Positions 1-7,372 of a stretch of DNA of 19,196 nt are shown here, piece after piece. Under the pieces are notes generated by a model. It saw nothing but the letters and a program-made list of their open reading frames with translations, was not told where the DNA came from and ran no database searches. A program made the position numbers and the translations under genes. Source of the stretch: Verrucomicrobiota bacterium (lineage in GTDB: Bacteria; Verrucomicrobiota; Verrucomicrobiia; Verrucomicrobiales; Akkermansiaceae); the NCBI GenBank assembly GCA_026397695.1, contig JAPLUJ010000678.1, forward strand, positions 1-19,196, in the 5' to 3' direction. How positions within the stretch are numbered: the stretch's first letter is position 1; each line of letters opens with the position of its first letter.

Positions 1-116
1 TCAAAGTCCGAAACCTGCCCGCGACACACGCCCGGCCCGCCAAATCCATCGCCTTGCCCGGCGGGCGGCAAACTGATCGACATTACCGTATCCATCCGAC
101 ATTCTCCCACTTGCCC

Positions 117-1541
117 ATGGCCGCTCCTAAACAACCAAATCTCGACTCCGTCACCACCATCAATGACGACGGATCGCGGTATTTCCTGCATCCGGCCGAT
201 GTTCGTGGCCGGTGGGTGCTGGCCCGGAGATTGTTAGGCGCGATCCTCATCGCGATCTATATCCTGTTGCCATGGATTCCGATCAATGACAACCCGGCGG
301 TGTTTCTGGACGTGCAAAACCGCATGTTCCACCTGTTTGGCCTCACCTTGGTGCCGCAGGACTCGTGGGTGTTGTTTTTTGCCATCAGCGGTCTGGGCTT
401 CAGCTTGTTCTTCGTCACCTCGCTGTTAGGCCGCATCTGGTGCGGCTGGACCTGCCCCTATACCGTCTGGCTGGACCACGTTTTCCGCCGGATCGAACGC
501 GCCATCGATGGCGATGCCCCCGCCCGCCGCGCCCTCGATCGCGCCCCGTGGACCGCCGGAAAATTTTTCAAACGGATTGCCAAGCACCTGTTATTTGCCA
601 CCCTCTCCGCCGCCATCGCGCTGGTTTTCCTTGCCTACTTCGTCTCGTGGCGCCGCCTCGGCGGCTATCTATCAGAGCCCGCGCTCCAGCACGCCATCGG
701 CATCGGCGTCGGCGTCTCGATCATGCTCGTTCTGTGGTTCTGCTTCGGCTATTTCCGCGAGCAGTTTTGTATCATCATGTGTCCCTATGGCCGCCTCCAG
801 AGCGTCTTCACCGATGGCGATACCATCAACGTCGGCTATGATCCCATCCGCGGCGAACCGCGCGGCATGAAAGGTACCACAACGGGCGATTGCATCGACT
901 GCCGCCGCTGCGTGCAAGTCTGCCCTACGGGCATAGATATCCGTAACGGCCTGCAACTCGAATGCATCGGCTGTGCCGCCTGCATCGATGCCTGCGATGA
1001 AGTCATGACCCGCATCCAGCGCCCGCAAGGACTGATCCGCTATGCTTCTTCTAACGGATTAGCGGGACAATCGTGCCGCTTTCTCCGCCCGCGCGTTTAC
1101 ATCTACGGCGTGCTCGCCATTCTCGGATTGGGCGCGCTGGCCTTCGTCGCCTCACAAAAAGCCCGACCGTTCAATGCCACCGTGTCCCGCGCAGCGGGCG
1201 CGGGGTTTTACAGTGATGTGGATTCGATCCGCAATATCTATCAGATACGCTTCTTCAACAAGCGCAATCAGGACGCCACGGTCACCATCCGCCTGGGCAA
1301 AGACACTCCGGCGGGCTATCAGTTGAGCGGTGCCGAACAAACGTTTTCCGTCAAAGCCCAGAATGAATTCTCCCGCACCTGCGTGGTCATCGCCCCCGTG
1401 AATGCCTATCGCGGCATTGCCGACATCGTCCTCGAAATCCACGCCGACCCCGGCAACGTCACCCTCGAAAAACCCGTCCGCTTCCTCGGCCCCAACCCGC
1501 AGACTCTCCCTCCCCTATCTCCACCGCCCTATGACCCCTGA
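117..1541 (+). CDS. ccoG: Cytochrome c oxidase accessory protein CcoG (FixG/RdxA), polyferredoxin
   Basis: This is a membrane iron-sulfur protein of the CcoG/FixG family, needed for maturation of cbb3-type cytochrome oxidase; in studied members it reduces copper for delivery to the oxidase. It is about 474 aa, the usual family length. Five hydrophobic segments lie near residues 37-56, 84-104, 160-180, 193-212 and 327-347. Membrane-proximal motifs CGWTCP (C109, C113) and FCIIMCP (C218, C222) are present. Two 4Fe-4S motifs follow: C259/C262/C265/C269-P and C283/C286/C289/C293. The region after the last membrane segment matches the FixG C-terminal Ig-like domain. I chose ATG 117 because upstream codons back to a TTG at 54 do not look like family sequence; no clear ribosome binding site precedes 117. 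The cbb3 subunit genes would be expected upstream, outside the window. None follow it. Confidence 0.93.
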   Translation: MAAPKQPNLDSVTTINDDGSRYFLHPADVRGRWVLARRLLGAILIAIYILLPWIPINDNPAVFLDVQNRMFHLFGLTLVPQDSWVLFFAISGLGFSLFFVTSLLGRIWCGWTCPYTVWLDHVFRRIERAIDGDAPARRALDRAPWTAGKFFKRIAKHLLFATLSAAIALVFLAYFVSWRRLGGYLSEPALQHAIGIGVGVSIMLVLWFCFGYFREQFCIIMCPYGRLQSVFTDGDTINVGYDPIRGEPRGMKGTTTGDCIDCRRCVQVCPTGIDIRNGLQLECIGCAACIDACDEVMTRIQRPQGLIRYASSNGLAGQSCRFLRPRVYIYGVLAILGLGALAFVASQKARPFNATVSRAAGAGFYSDVDSIRNIYQIRFFNKRNQDATVTIRLGKDTPAGYQLSGAEQTFSVKAQNEFSRTCVVIAPVNAYRGIADIVLEIHADPGNVTLEKPVRFLGPNPQTLPPLSPPPYDP

Positions 1542-1550
1542 CTGATTACT

Positions 1551-1589
1551 ATTGATTATTGATTATTGATTATTGATTATTGATTATTG
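1551..1589. repeat. 7-bp tandem repeat, unit ATTGATT, about 5.6 copies
   Basis: Five perfect copies of ATTGATT plus a partial sixth run directly after the ccoG stop codon (1539-1541). An imperfect copy (TGATTACT) precedes them. The tract is AT-rich in a GC-rich setting. It lies outside coding sequence, so slippage would change only spacing or a 3' transcript end. Confidence 0.95.
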
Positions 1590-1921
1590 CCCCATGACCC
1601 AGGCCTCGACGTTGCTATTGCGGCAGGGGCATAGTACACGGCGGTTCCGCACAGACGCGGCACAAGACCGCGTGAGAAACAGGCCGCAGCCCGCTCCTGA
1701 ACGGATCGGGCAAGTGCGAGATCAATTCGGAGAATTCATGGAATTTCATGGGACGCGGGAGAAAGTACAGGCTGGATGCGAATTTGCAAAGTGCCCGTGG
1801 GTTGAAATGAGCGCCGACATCGGAACCTATTTGAGGATTTCGTGACATGTTGCCACTTTTGTTCCCAAACAGCCATTGTTAGGCTTTGTTTGGATCGTAA
1901 ATCCTTGAAAATCAAGGAAAG
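1590..1921. other. Gene-poor stretch between ccoG and tRNA-Ala; no convincing gene
   Basis: About 330 bases with no gene I can support. A plus-strand reading frame starting at an ATG at 1594 runs to about 1845, and an overlapping minus-strand frame of 77 codons also exists. Neither protein resembles a family I know. The plus-frame product has scattered Cys and Arg and no signal peptide or clear domain. A copy of the dispersed word GTTAGG lies at 1878-1883. I looked for signatures of tmRNA, RNase P RNA and SRP RNA and saw none. It could be an eroded mobile remnant beside a tRNA, but no duplicated tRNA end was found. Confidence 0.5.
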
Positions 1922-1994
1922 TGGAGCGTAGCGGATTCGAACCGCTGACCCCTTGCATGCCATGCAAGTGCTCTACCAGCTGAGCTAACGCCCC
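1922..1994 (-). tRNA. tRNA-Ala (anticodon GGC)
   Basis: Read on the minus strand, a full cloverleaf forms. The acceptor stem is GGGGCGT paired with ACGCTCC, with discriminator A. The anticodon stem is CTTGC/GCAAG around loop ATGGCAT, giving anticodon GGC at 1961-1959. The T arm is AGCGG-TTCGAAT-CCGCT. The third acceptor pair is G3-U70, the classic alanine identity element, which confirms the assignment. CCA is not encoded (the next bases are CTT). It decodes GCC/GCU alanine codons. Confidence 0.97.
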
Positions 1995-2117
1995 GTGACG
2001 GGAGGGCGGAGGTTTATCGGCGGACTTGCGGGCGGGCAAGCGGATTTTTGGGAAATTGCGCGATTTCCAGAATTGCGATGAGTGCGATGAGTGCTTGGCG
2101 GGTGGGGAAGAGGCGCT

Positions 2118-2765
2118 ATGCTGTGCCGCATGTCGCAGGAAGCTGGAGAACAAGTGTTGGTGGTGCCGCGCAGGATTTTCGATGAAATCGGCGTGTTCGA
2201 GGGCATCCGGACGGAGGGTTTGCAGGCGGTGCTCGCAAGGCTGCTGGATCCGGCAAATCACTTTTTCATGGACCGGGCGGCGGCTGAGAAGGATCCGTCC
2301 CACAAGCAACTGATTCCTTACTGCGTGTTTCGTTGTGGGGATCGCATCCTGCACTACACCCGCGGCCAATCTGGCGGTGAAAGCCGGCTTCACGCGAAGA
2401 TTTCGGTGGGCGTGGGGGGGCACGTAAATCCGGTGGATACCGGCGGCGGGAAAACCGGGTCGCTGGCGTATCACGCGGCGGTGACGCGTGAAATCGATGA
2501 GGAACTCGAACTGCGGCAGGACCACGCGCACCGCATCATCGCCCTGCTCAATGATGATTCGAACGCCGTGGGGCAGGTGCACCTTGGCATCGTCCATCTG
2601 ATAGAGCTCGCATCGGAAGCGGTGTCGGCCAGGGAAGACGCGCTGGCGGAATTGGGATTCGCGGCGCTTGCCGATCTCAACGGACCCTGGTTCGGGCGAT
2701 TGGAGACCTGGTCACAATATTGTATCCGGCATCTGGCGGACCAAGCAGTGAATTCCAAGCACTAA
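2118..2765 (+). CDS. Nudix-family hydrolase, COG4112-like predicted phosphoesterase
   Basis: A cytosolic protein of about 215 aa resembling the COG4112 branch of Nudix (MutT-like) proteins, whose substrate is not established. Visible hallmarks are an N-terminal stretch EQVLVVPRRIFDEIG (11-25), then EKDPSHKQLIPYCVF (57-71), SGGESRLHAKISVGVGGH (85-102), and the second half of a Nudix box, REIDEELEL (124-132). The glutamates in REIDEE would bind the metal of the pyrophosphohydrolase site. The first part of the Nudix box carries a glycine-rich insertion (VDTGGGKTG) before the helix, and the canonical box Gly near the end is Glu. ATG 2118 follows a purine-rich GGGGAAGAGG at 2104-2113; ATG 2130 is an alternative. 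It ends facing metG. Confidence 0.8.
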   Translation: MLCRMSQEAGEQVLVVPRRIFDEIGVFEGIRTEGLQAVLARLLDPANHFFMDRAAAEKDPSHKQLIPYCVFRCGDRILHYTRGQSGGESRLHAKISVGVGGHVNPVDTGGGKTGSLAYHAAVTREIDEELELRQDHAHRIIALLNDDSNAVGQVHLGIVHLIELASEAVSAREDALAELGFAALADLNGPWFGRLETWSQYCIRHLADQAVNSKH

Positions 2766-2774
2766 ATCCGAAAC

Positions 2775-2789
2775 GGAGGAGAAGCCTCC
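2775..2789. terminator. Small hairpin between convergent Nudix and metG genes
   Basis: GGAGG-AGAAG-CCTCC forms a 5-bp GC stem with a 5-nt loop, centred between two convergent stop codons (2763-2765 and 2818-2816). No T-run follows on either strand, so this is only a weak terminator candidate. Confidence 0.3.
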
Positions 2790-2815
2790 CCGGCGCACGC
2801 CTCTGCGTTGCGAAA

Positions 2816-4402
2816 TTAGGATTTGGGATTATCGGTTACGGCATTGACGACGATTTTCGGGAACACGGGCATGGGTATGCCGATGCGGTGGTCGTTGGGA
2901 ATGAGTCCCCACCGCAGGTCGGGGAGTTTGAGATGGACCAGGGACGGGAGGTTGAGTTGGGCGGCGAGTTGGCTGGCGGCGTGTGGCAGGGCGGGAGATA
3001 ACAGGACGGTGGCGTGGGCGACGCTTTCCGCTAGATGATAGAGCACGCTGGCAAGCCGGTCTTTTTTCTCCGGGTTTTTATTCAGTTCCCACGGTTTCAT
3101 GCGTTCGGCATAACCGTTGCAGTGGACGACGTGGCGGCTGAGGGCCTCCAGGCCTTTTGCAATGTCGAACTCATCCATTGCGCTGCGGTAGGCGGCGGTG
3201 GCTTGAATGAGGGATGTTTGCAGCGCGAGGTCGTCCCCGGCGAAGGCCCCCCCGCGCTGGAGCACGCCCCCGGTGAAGCGCTGGCTCATGTTGAGAGCGC
3301 GGTTGCAAAGGTTGCCGAGTTCGTTGGCGAGTTCGGTATTGAAGAGCATGACCAGACGTTCGACGTCGAAGTCCGAGTCCTTGCCGGTGACGATGTCGCG
3401 CACCAGATAGTAGCGCAGGGCCGCGACGCCGAAGGTATCGGCTAGTTCGTTAGGATCGACGCTGTTGCCGATGGATTTGCTCATTTTTTCGCCGCGGATG
3501 TTCCACCATCCGTGGACCAGCAGGCGCGGCATTTCCTCGTTAGTAAATCCCATGGCGTGGAGCATGCAGAGCCAGTAGATGCCGTGGGCGGGCACCAGGA
3601 TGTCCTTGCCGAGGATATGCAGCGGGCGCTCGTCGGTGGTCCAGAGGCGGGAGAAATCCGGCAGTCCGGCGTCCGGTGTGGCGAGGTATCCGGCGAACGA
3701 GACATAGTTGATGAGCGCGTCGAACCAGACATAGGTCACATAGTCCGGATCAAACGGCAACTCGATGCCCCAGCGCAGGCGTTCCTTGGGACGGGAGATG
3801 CACAGGTCGGTGCCGGAGTTGCGCTCCAGCGCGTTGAGTAGTTCGGCTTTGCGGAAGGCGGGCAGCACGGCGTCCGGGGTGGCTTCCAGATAGCCTGTTA
3901 GCCAGGTGGTGTGTTCGCTGAGTTTGAAATACCAGTTTTCCTCCTCGATGACGACGACCTCGCCCCACTCGGGGCCGAAGTTGCCGCAGGCATCCCGGTC
4001 GCGGTCTGATAGAAATTGTTCCTGGCGCACCGAGTAGTGGCCGGAGTGCGCACTCTTGTAGAGTTGGCCTTGATCCTTGAGCATCGAGAGGATCGCTTGC
4101 ACGCAATCCTTGTGGCGCTGGTCCGTGGTTGCCGCCCAGCCATCGTATTGAACACCGAGTTTCTCCCAGAGATCGATAAACTTCCGCGTCGTGCGCTGCA
4201 CGAAGGTCTCGGGGCTCACGCCTTCCTTCTCCGCCGTCTGTTGGACCTTCTGGCCATGCTGGTCCACTCCCGTTAGGAAAAACGCCTCGTCGCCGCGCAG
4301 TCGGCGGTAGCGGGTGATCACGTCGGCAAGCACCTTTTCATAGGCATGCCCGATGTGCGGTGAACCGTTGGTGTAATCGATGGCAGTGGTCAGGTAGAAC
4401 AT
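2816..4402 (-). CDS. metG: Methionyl-tRNA synthetase
   Basis: Class I aminoacyl-tRNA synthetase that charges tRNA-Met, including the initiator. The 528-aa product starts MFYLTTAIDYTNG, with the HIGH motif at 16-19 and KMSKS at 306-310, both intact. The anticodon-binding helical domain follows, containing FNTELANELGNLCNRALNM. There is no C-terminal tRNA-binding (EMAP-like) domain, as in shorter bacterial forms. The connective-peptide zinc knuckle appears reduced: around DACGNFGPEWGEVV only one cysteine is seen where zinc-binding forms carry pairs. It is the last gene of a minus-strand cluster, starting 58 nt after the stop of the degenerate protease gene, so it may be co-transcribed with htrA. 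No clear ribosome binding site precedes the ATG. Confidence 0.96.
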   Translation of the reverse strand: MFYLTTAIDYTNGSPHIGHAYEKVLADVITRYRRLRGDEAFFLTGVDQHGQKVQQTAEKEGVSPETFVQRTTRKFIDLWEKLGVQYDGWAATTDQRHKDCVQAILSMLKDQGQLYKSAHSGHYSVRQEQFLSDRDRDACGNFGPEWGEVVVIEEENWYFKLSEHTTWLTGYLEATPDAVLPAFRKAELLNALERNSGTDLCISRPKERLRWGIELPFDPDYVTYVWFDALINYVSFAGYLATPDAGLPDFSRLWTTDERPLHILGKDILVPAHGIYWLCMLHAMGFTNEEMPRLLVHGWWNIRGEKMSKSIGNSVDPNELADTFGVAALRYYLVRDIVTGKDSDFDVERLVMLFNTELANELGNLCNRALNMSQRFTGGVLQRGGAFAGDDLALQTSLIQATAAYRSAMDEFDIAKGLEALSRHVVHCNGYAERMKPWELNKNPEKKDRLASVLYHLAESVAHATVLLSPALPHAASQLAAQLNLPSLVHLKLPDLRWGLIPNDHRIGIPMPVFPKIVVNAVTDNPKS

Positions 4403-4460
4403 GGCGGGGAGTGAGTCATAAGCAATCAGGGGCCATGCGGCGGTCGCTGCGGCGATCCGC

Positions 4461-5228
4461 TTACTTCGCCTGGGCGGCCGATTCTATCAGATCTGCGGCT
4501 GGCAGGACGACGTTGGAGGGCATGGGGCCCTGGCTGTCGCTGTCGCCTTTCGCGCTGAAGCGGTTGATGCCGATGCCGAGGAATTTGCCGTCCTTATTGA
4601 AGACGGGCATGCCGAGCGACTGGGTGCCGAGTTTGGCGCAGGTGCGTGGTTTGCTGACGATCGAGATGATTTCGTGGGTCATGATGACCGGTTCGCGGTT
4701 GAGGTCCTTGCCGAGGCGGCCGAGAATGATCACGTCATCGAGCACGGTCATTGGCGCGGCGTCCGCGATATTTACCGGCGTGAGTTTCACGCTTTCGGGT
4801 TTTTCGGGGCGAATGAAGGCGAGGTCGATGTCCGGATCCTTGAAGGCGACCTTCGCCGGAACTTCAGAGCCGTCGGGCATCAGGATTTTCACTTCCTTGG
4901 TGGTGCCTTTGGCGCTGATTTTGATTGGGCCCTGGGGGCCGTTGACCGTGCGGCCATCGACGGTCGATGCCACGTCGAGAGTGGACAGCGGCACGACGAT
5001 CAAGCCGTCCGCGCCGATCACCGTGCCGAGCAATTCCAGTTTGCGCTCTTCCTTTTTCACCGGGTTGTCGCCGGCGATGAGTTCGATTTCAACCACCGCG
5101 CTAAGGAACAGCACCGAGTCCTTGTGGGCGGCCGCGATGGCGAGCGCTTGGTTCTTGAGCGGGCCTTCGGCGGCCATGATGAACGGGGAGGCTAACAAAA
5201 CGACGGCGGATCGTGCGATGGATTTCAT
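4461..5228 (-). CDS. Secreted trypsin-fold protein with degenerate HtrA active site (no PDZ)
   Basis: A protein of about 255 aa with an N-terminal signal sequence (KSIARSAVVLLASPFIMAA), so likely periplasmic. The body follows the S1C (HtrA/Deg) trypsin fold. GTVIGADGLIVVPLSTLD (68-85) aligns with the HtrA segment that normally ends in TNxHV, and Ser82 sits where the catalytic His should be. DIDLAFIRP keeps the Asp (D135). GTQSLGMPVFN (201-211) replaces GNSGGPLVN but keeps a Ser (S204). With the His gone, proteolysis is unlikely. No PDZ domain follows, unlike most HtrA proteins. It lies 34 nt downstream of htrA and 58 nt upstream of metG on the same strand. A role as partner or regulator of HtrA is inference. 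The start at 5228 was chosen for the signal peptide; the frame stays open further upstream. Confidence 0.82.
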   Translation of the reverse strand: MKSIARSAVVLLASPFIMAAEGPLKNQALAIAAAHKDSVLFLSAVVEIELIAGDNPVKKEERKLELLGTVIGADGLIVVPLSTLDVASTVDGRTVNGPQGPIKISAKGTTKEVKILMPDGSEVPAKVAFKDPDIDLAFIRPEKPESVKLTPVNIADAAPMTVLDDVIILGRLGKDLNREPVIMTHEIISIVSKPRTCAKLGTQSLGMPVFNKDGKFLGIGINRFSAKGDSDSQGPMPSNVVLPAADLIESAAQAK

Positions 5229-5262
5229 GGGATGAGGTGGCTGGATTGACGGTGAAGCGGGA

Positions 5263-7242
5263 TTACCAGGTGGGTTCGAGTTCGATATAACGGGAGGTGA
5301 TGCCGCGCCGCACGAACATGACGACGGGACTCCGGGTGTTTTTTTCGAGTTCTGCAAGCACGGATTTCAAGGTTTCGATGGAATCCACCGGTTTGCCGTC
5401 GATGGATAACAGAATGTCGCCGGTGGCGAGTTTGCCGAGCGCGGCCCAACCGGCGGGGGTGATGGCGGTGACTAACACACCTTTGAAATCATCGGGGAGT
5501 TTGCGTGCGACGCGGTCATCCTGGCCAAGATCCCGCGAGTTGAACTCAAGGGTTTTGCACTCGTGGGATGCCAGATCGACGGTGCCTTCATGGCCCGTTT
5601 CCAGCGGTACTTTCACTAACAGATCCTGCTTGTCGCGCCGCACCGCAAGCGCCACTTCCGTGCCAATGCGGTATTTCCGGATGAGCGACCCGAACACATC
5701 CGCCTCTTCAGGACGCGACGCGGGAATCACCGTGCCATCCAGTTTCAGAATGAGGTCGCCAATTTGCAAACCGCCCTTTTCCGCCTGGGTGGCGGGATGC
5801 ACCCGGGTGATCCGTACACCCTTTGATCCCGCAATCCCAAGGGCTTCCGCGAGATCTGCGGAAATCACCTGGGTGTCGATGCCGATCCACGCCTTTTTGG
5901 CAATGCCCGGCTTATCCACATCGGGCTCGGGCCCTATCTTCACAACTGTTAGAAAATTGCAGCCGTCGTGTTCATACGCGACCAGCACCGGCACCGGTTT
6001 GGTTTTACCGGCGGTGATTTCCTGGCTAACGGTGACGAGCGCGGCGAGGTCGGGTGTGGGTTTGCCATCGACCGCCAGAATGAGATCGCCATCGCGGATC
6101 GAGGGTTTGGATGCGGCCGCCGCCCCGCCCGGGCGCAGGCTCTGCACGACCACCGCCTTGTTGTCGGCACGCAGGAGTTCCTTGGCCGCGAGAGCCGTCA
6201 AATCCCTGACGGTGATTCCCCATGACAACAGTTCCTTTTCACGGGGTTCCGCGGGTTCACGCTCGGCGGTGGTGACTTTCCAGATCATCGGATTTTTGTC
6301 ACGCACGCCTTCCAGCACGATTTCCGCGCCCACCTGAGATTCTAACAAAATGCGGTTGAACACCGGAATGTCCTCGGGTGCCCTTGATGCGGTGATCTCC
6401 ACGCCGTTGCAGCGGGTCACGATGTCTCCAGCCTGCATGCCCGCAGCATCGGCCGGCGCGCCCTTGATGACCCCGCCGACGAGCACTCCCGCCTTGGCAT
6501 CCGAGCTTTTGAGCAATGGCTGGGGGTTCATGCCGATCCAGCTCCGCCGCACCTTGCCGGTGGCGATCAACTCATCCAAAACTTTTTTTGCGAGATTCGA
6601 TGGGATGGCCCCGCCCAGGCTGCCAATCCCCACCTCGTTCACACCGACAATCTCGCCGCCGAGATTCACTAACGGGCCACCCGAGTTGCCGGGGAAAATC
6701 ACCGCGTCATGGCCGATCCAGCGGACGAGTTCTCCCACGACCTCGCCATCGAGGCGCAGCGCGCCGCCGGGAGCAATCATCTCGGTGTTCGCCACGATGC
6801 CCATGGCGAGCACCACGTCGCCCACCCGCAGGCGCGCGCTGTCGCCGAACTTCGCCACCGGCAGGGCAGCCGCAGGATTGCGCAGGTCCTGTTTATCGAT
6901 TTTGAGCACTGCGAGGTCCGCCAACGCATCCGTGCCCACCAGCGTGGCACGCACCTCTTGGCGGTCGGCCAGACGCACGGTGATGCGCGTGGCGCGGCCT
7001 GCGACGTGGTGGTTGGTCAAAATGTGACCTTCGGCGGAAATGATCGTGCCGGAACCACTCGCGCGGCCTTTCTGCATCCGGCCCGCCCCGCCCTCCTCGA
7101 AGACGACGTGTATTCTAACAAGCGCGGGATAGACTGCTTGGACTGCGGCTTCGACCTGAGGATCGACGATGGCGGACGCCCGGGGCAACAACCATGCAAC
7201 CGCGAAAACCGCGGCACAAATGCAACGTGTAAGATGAGTCAT
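5263..7242 (-). CDS. HtrA/Deg-family S1C serine protease with four PDZ domains
   Basis: A 659-aa exported protease/chaperone of the DegP/HtrA type, acting on damaged envelope proteins. A signal peptide covers about residues 1-24 (hydrophobic stretch then ASA). The catalytic triad is intact: H79 in TNHHV, D109 in DLAVLKI and S187 in GNSGGPLVN. Four PDZ-like modules follow, each with a GD(I/L)(V/L) loop: about 234-325, 340-435, 451-545 and 562-655. Typical HtrA proteins carry one or two, so this is a long member and the last two modules are unusual. It is the first gene of a minus-strand cluster with the degenerate paralogue and metG, and is divergent from the M20 peptidase. An envelope-stress promoter would be expected in 7243-7372 but I could not identify one. 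Confidence 0.93.
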   Translation of the reverse strand: MTHLTRCICAAVFAVAWLLPRASAIVDPQVEAAVQAVYPALVRIHVVFEEGGAGRMQKGRASGSGTIISAEGHILTNHHVAGRATRITVRLADRQEVRATLVGTDALADLAVLKIDKQDLRNPAAALPVAKFGDSARLRVGDVVLAMGIVANTEMIAPGGALRLDGEVVGELVRWIGHDAVIFPGNSGGPLVNLGGEIVGVNEVGIGSLGGAIPSNLAKKVLDELIATGKVRRSWIGMNPQPLLKSSDAKAGVLVGGVIKGAPADAAGMQAGDIVTRCNGVEITASRAPEDIPVFNRILLESQVGAEIVLEGVRDKNPMIWKVTTAEREPAEPREKELLSWGITVRDLTALAAKELLRADNKAVVVQSLRPGGAAAASKPSIRDGDLILAVDGKPTPDLAALVTVSQEITAGKTKPVPVLVAYEHDGCNFLTVVKIGPEPDVDKPGIAKKAWIGIDTQVISADLAEALGIAGSKGVRITRVHPATQAEKGGLQIGDLILKLDGTVIPASRPEEADVFGSLIRKYRIGTEVALAVRRDKQDLLVKVPLETGHEGTVDLASHECKTLEFNSRDLGQDDRVARKLPDDFKGVLVTAITPAGWAALGKLATGDILLSIDGKPVDSIETLKSVLAELEKNTRSPVVMFVRRGITSRYIELEPTW

Positions 7243-7372
7243 GATGAAGGGAAAACCCGGCCGGGATAGTGCATTTACAACGAAACCACCGCGCCATCTT
7301 GTCTTGCGGATTTGTCCTCATTTCAAGGAATTCGTCTTGCGCGGGGTGTCTTCGCACGGCAATTCTCCCCGC
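7243..7372. promoter_or_regulatory. Divergent intergenic region, htrA / M20 peptidase
   Basis: About 130 bp separate the htrA ATG from the preferred GTG start of the peptidase. Promoters for both directions should lie here. I saw no convincing -35/-10 pair or operator palindrome, so the call rests on position only. Confidence 0.35.

Noticed and set aside
54..116. N-terminal extension of ccoG from TTG 54
   Set aside because: The 21 extra residues look unlike CcoG N-termini, and ATG 117 gives the usual length.
1594..1845. Plus-strand frame of about 84 codons after ccoG
   Set aside because: No recognisable domain, no ribosome binding site, and a competing minus-strand frame; reported only as an unexplained stretch.
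1922..1994. tRNA-Ala as an integration site
   Set aside because: No second copy of the tRNA 3' end and no integrase were found nearby.
4360..5235. Long plus-strand frames antisense to the minus-strand protease and metG genes
   Set aside because: They are shadows of GC-rich codon bias over genes with clear families; no domains of their own.
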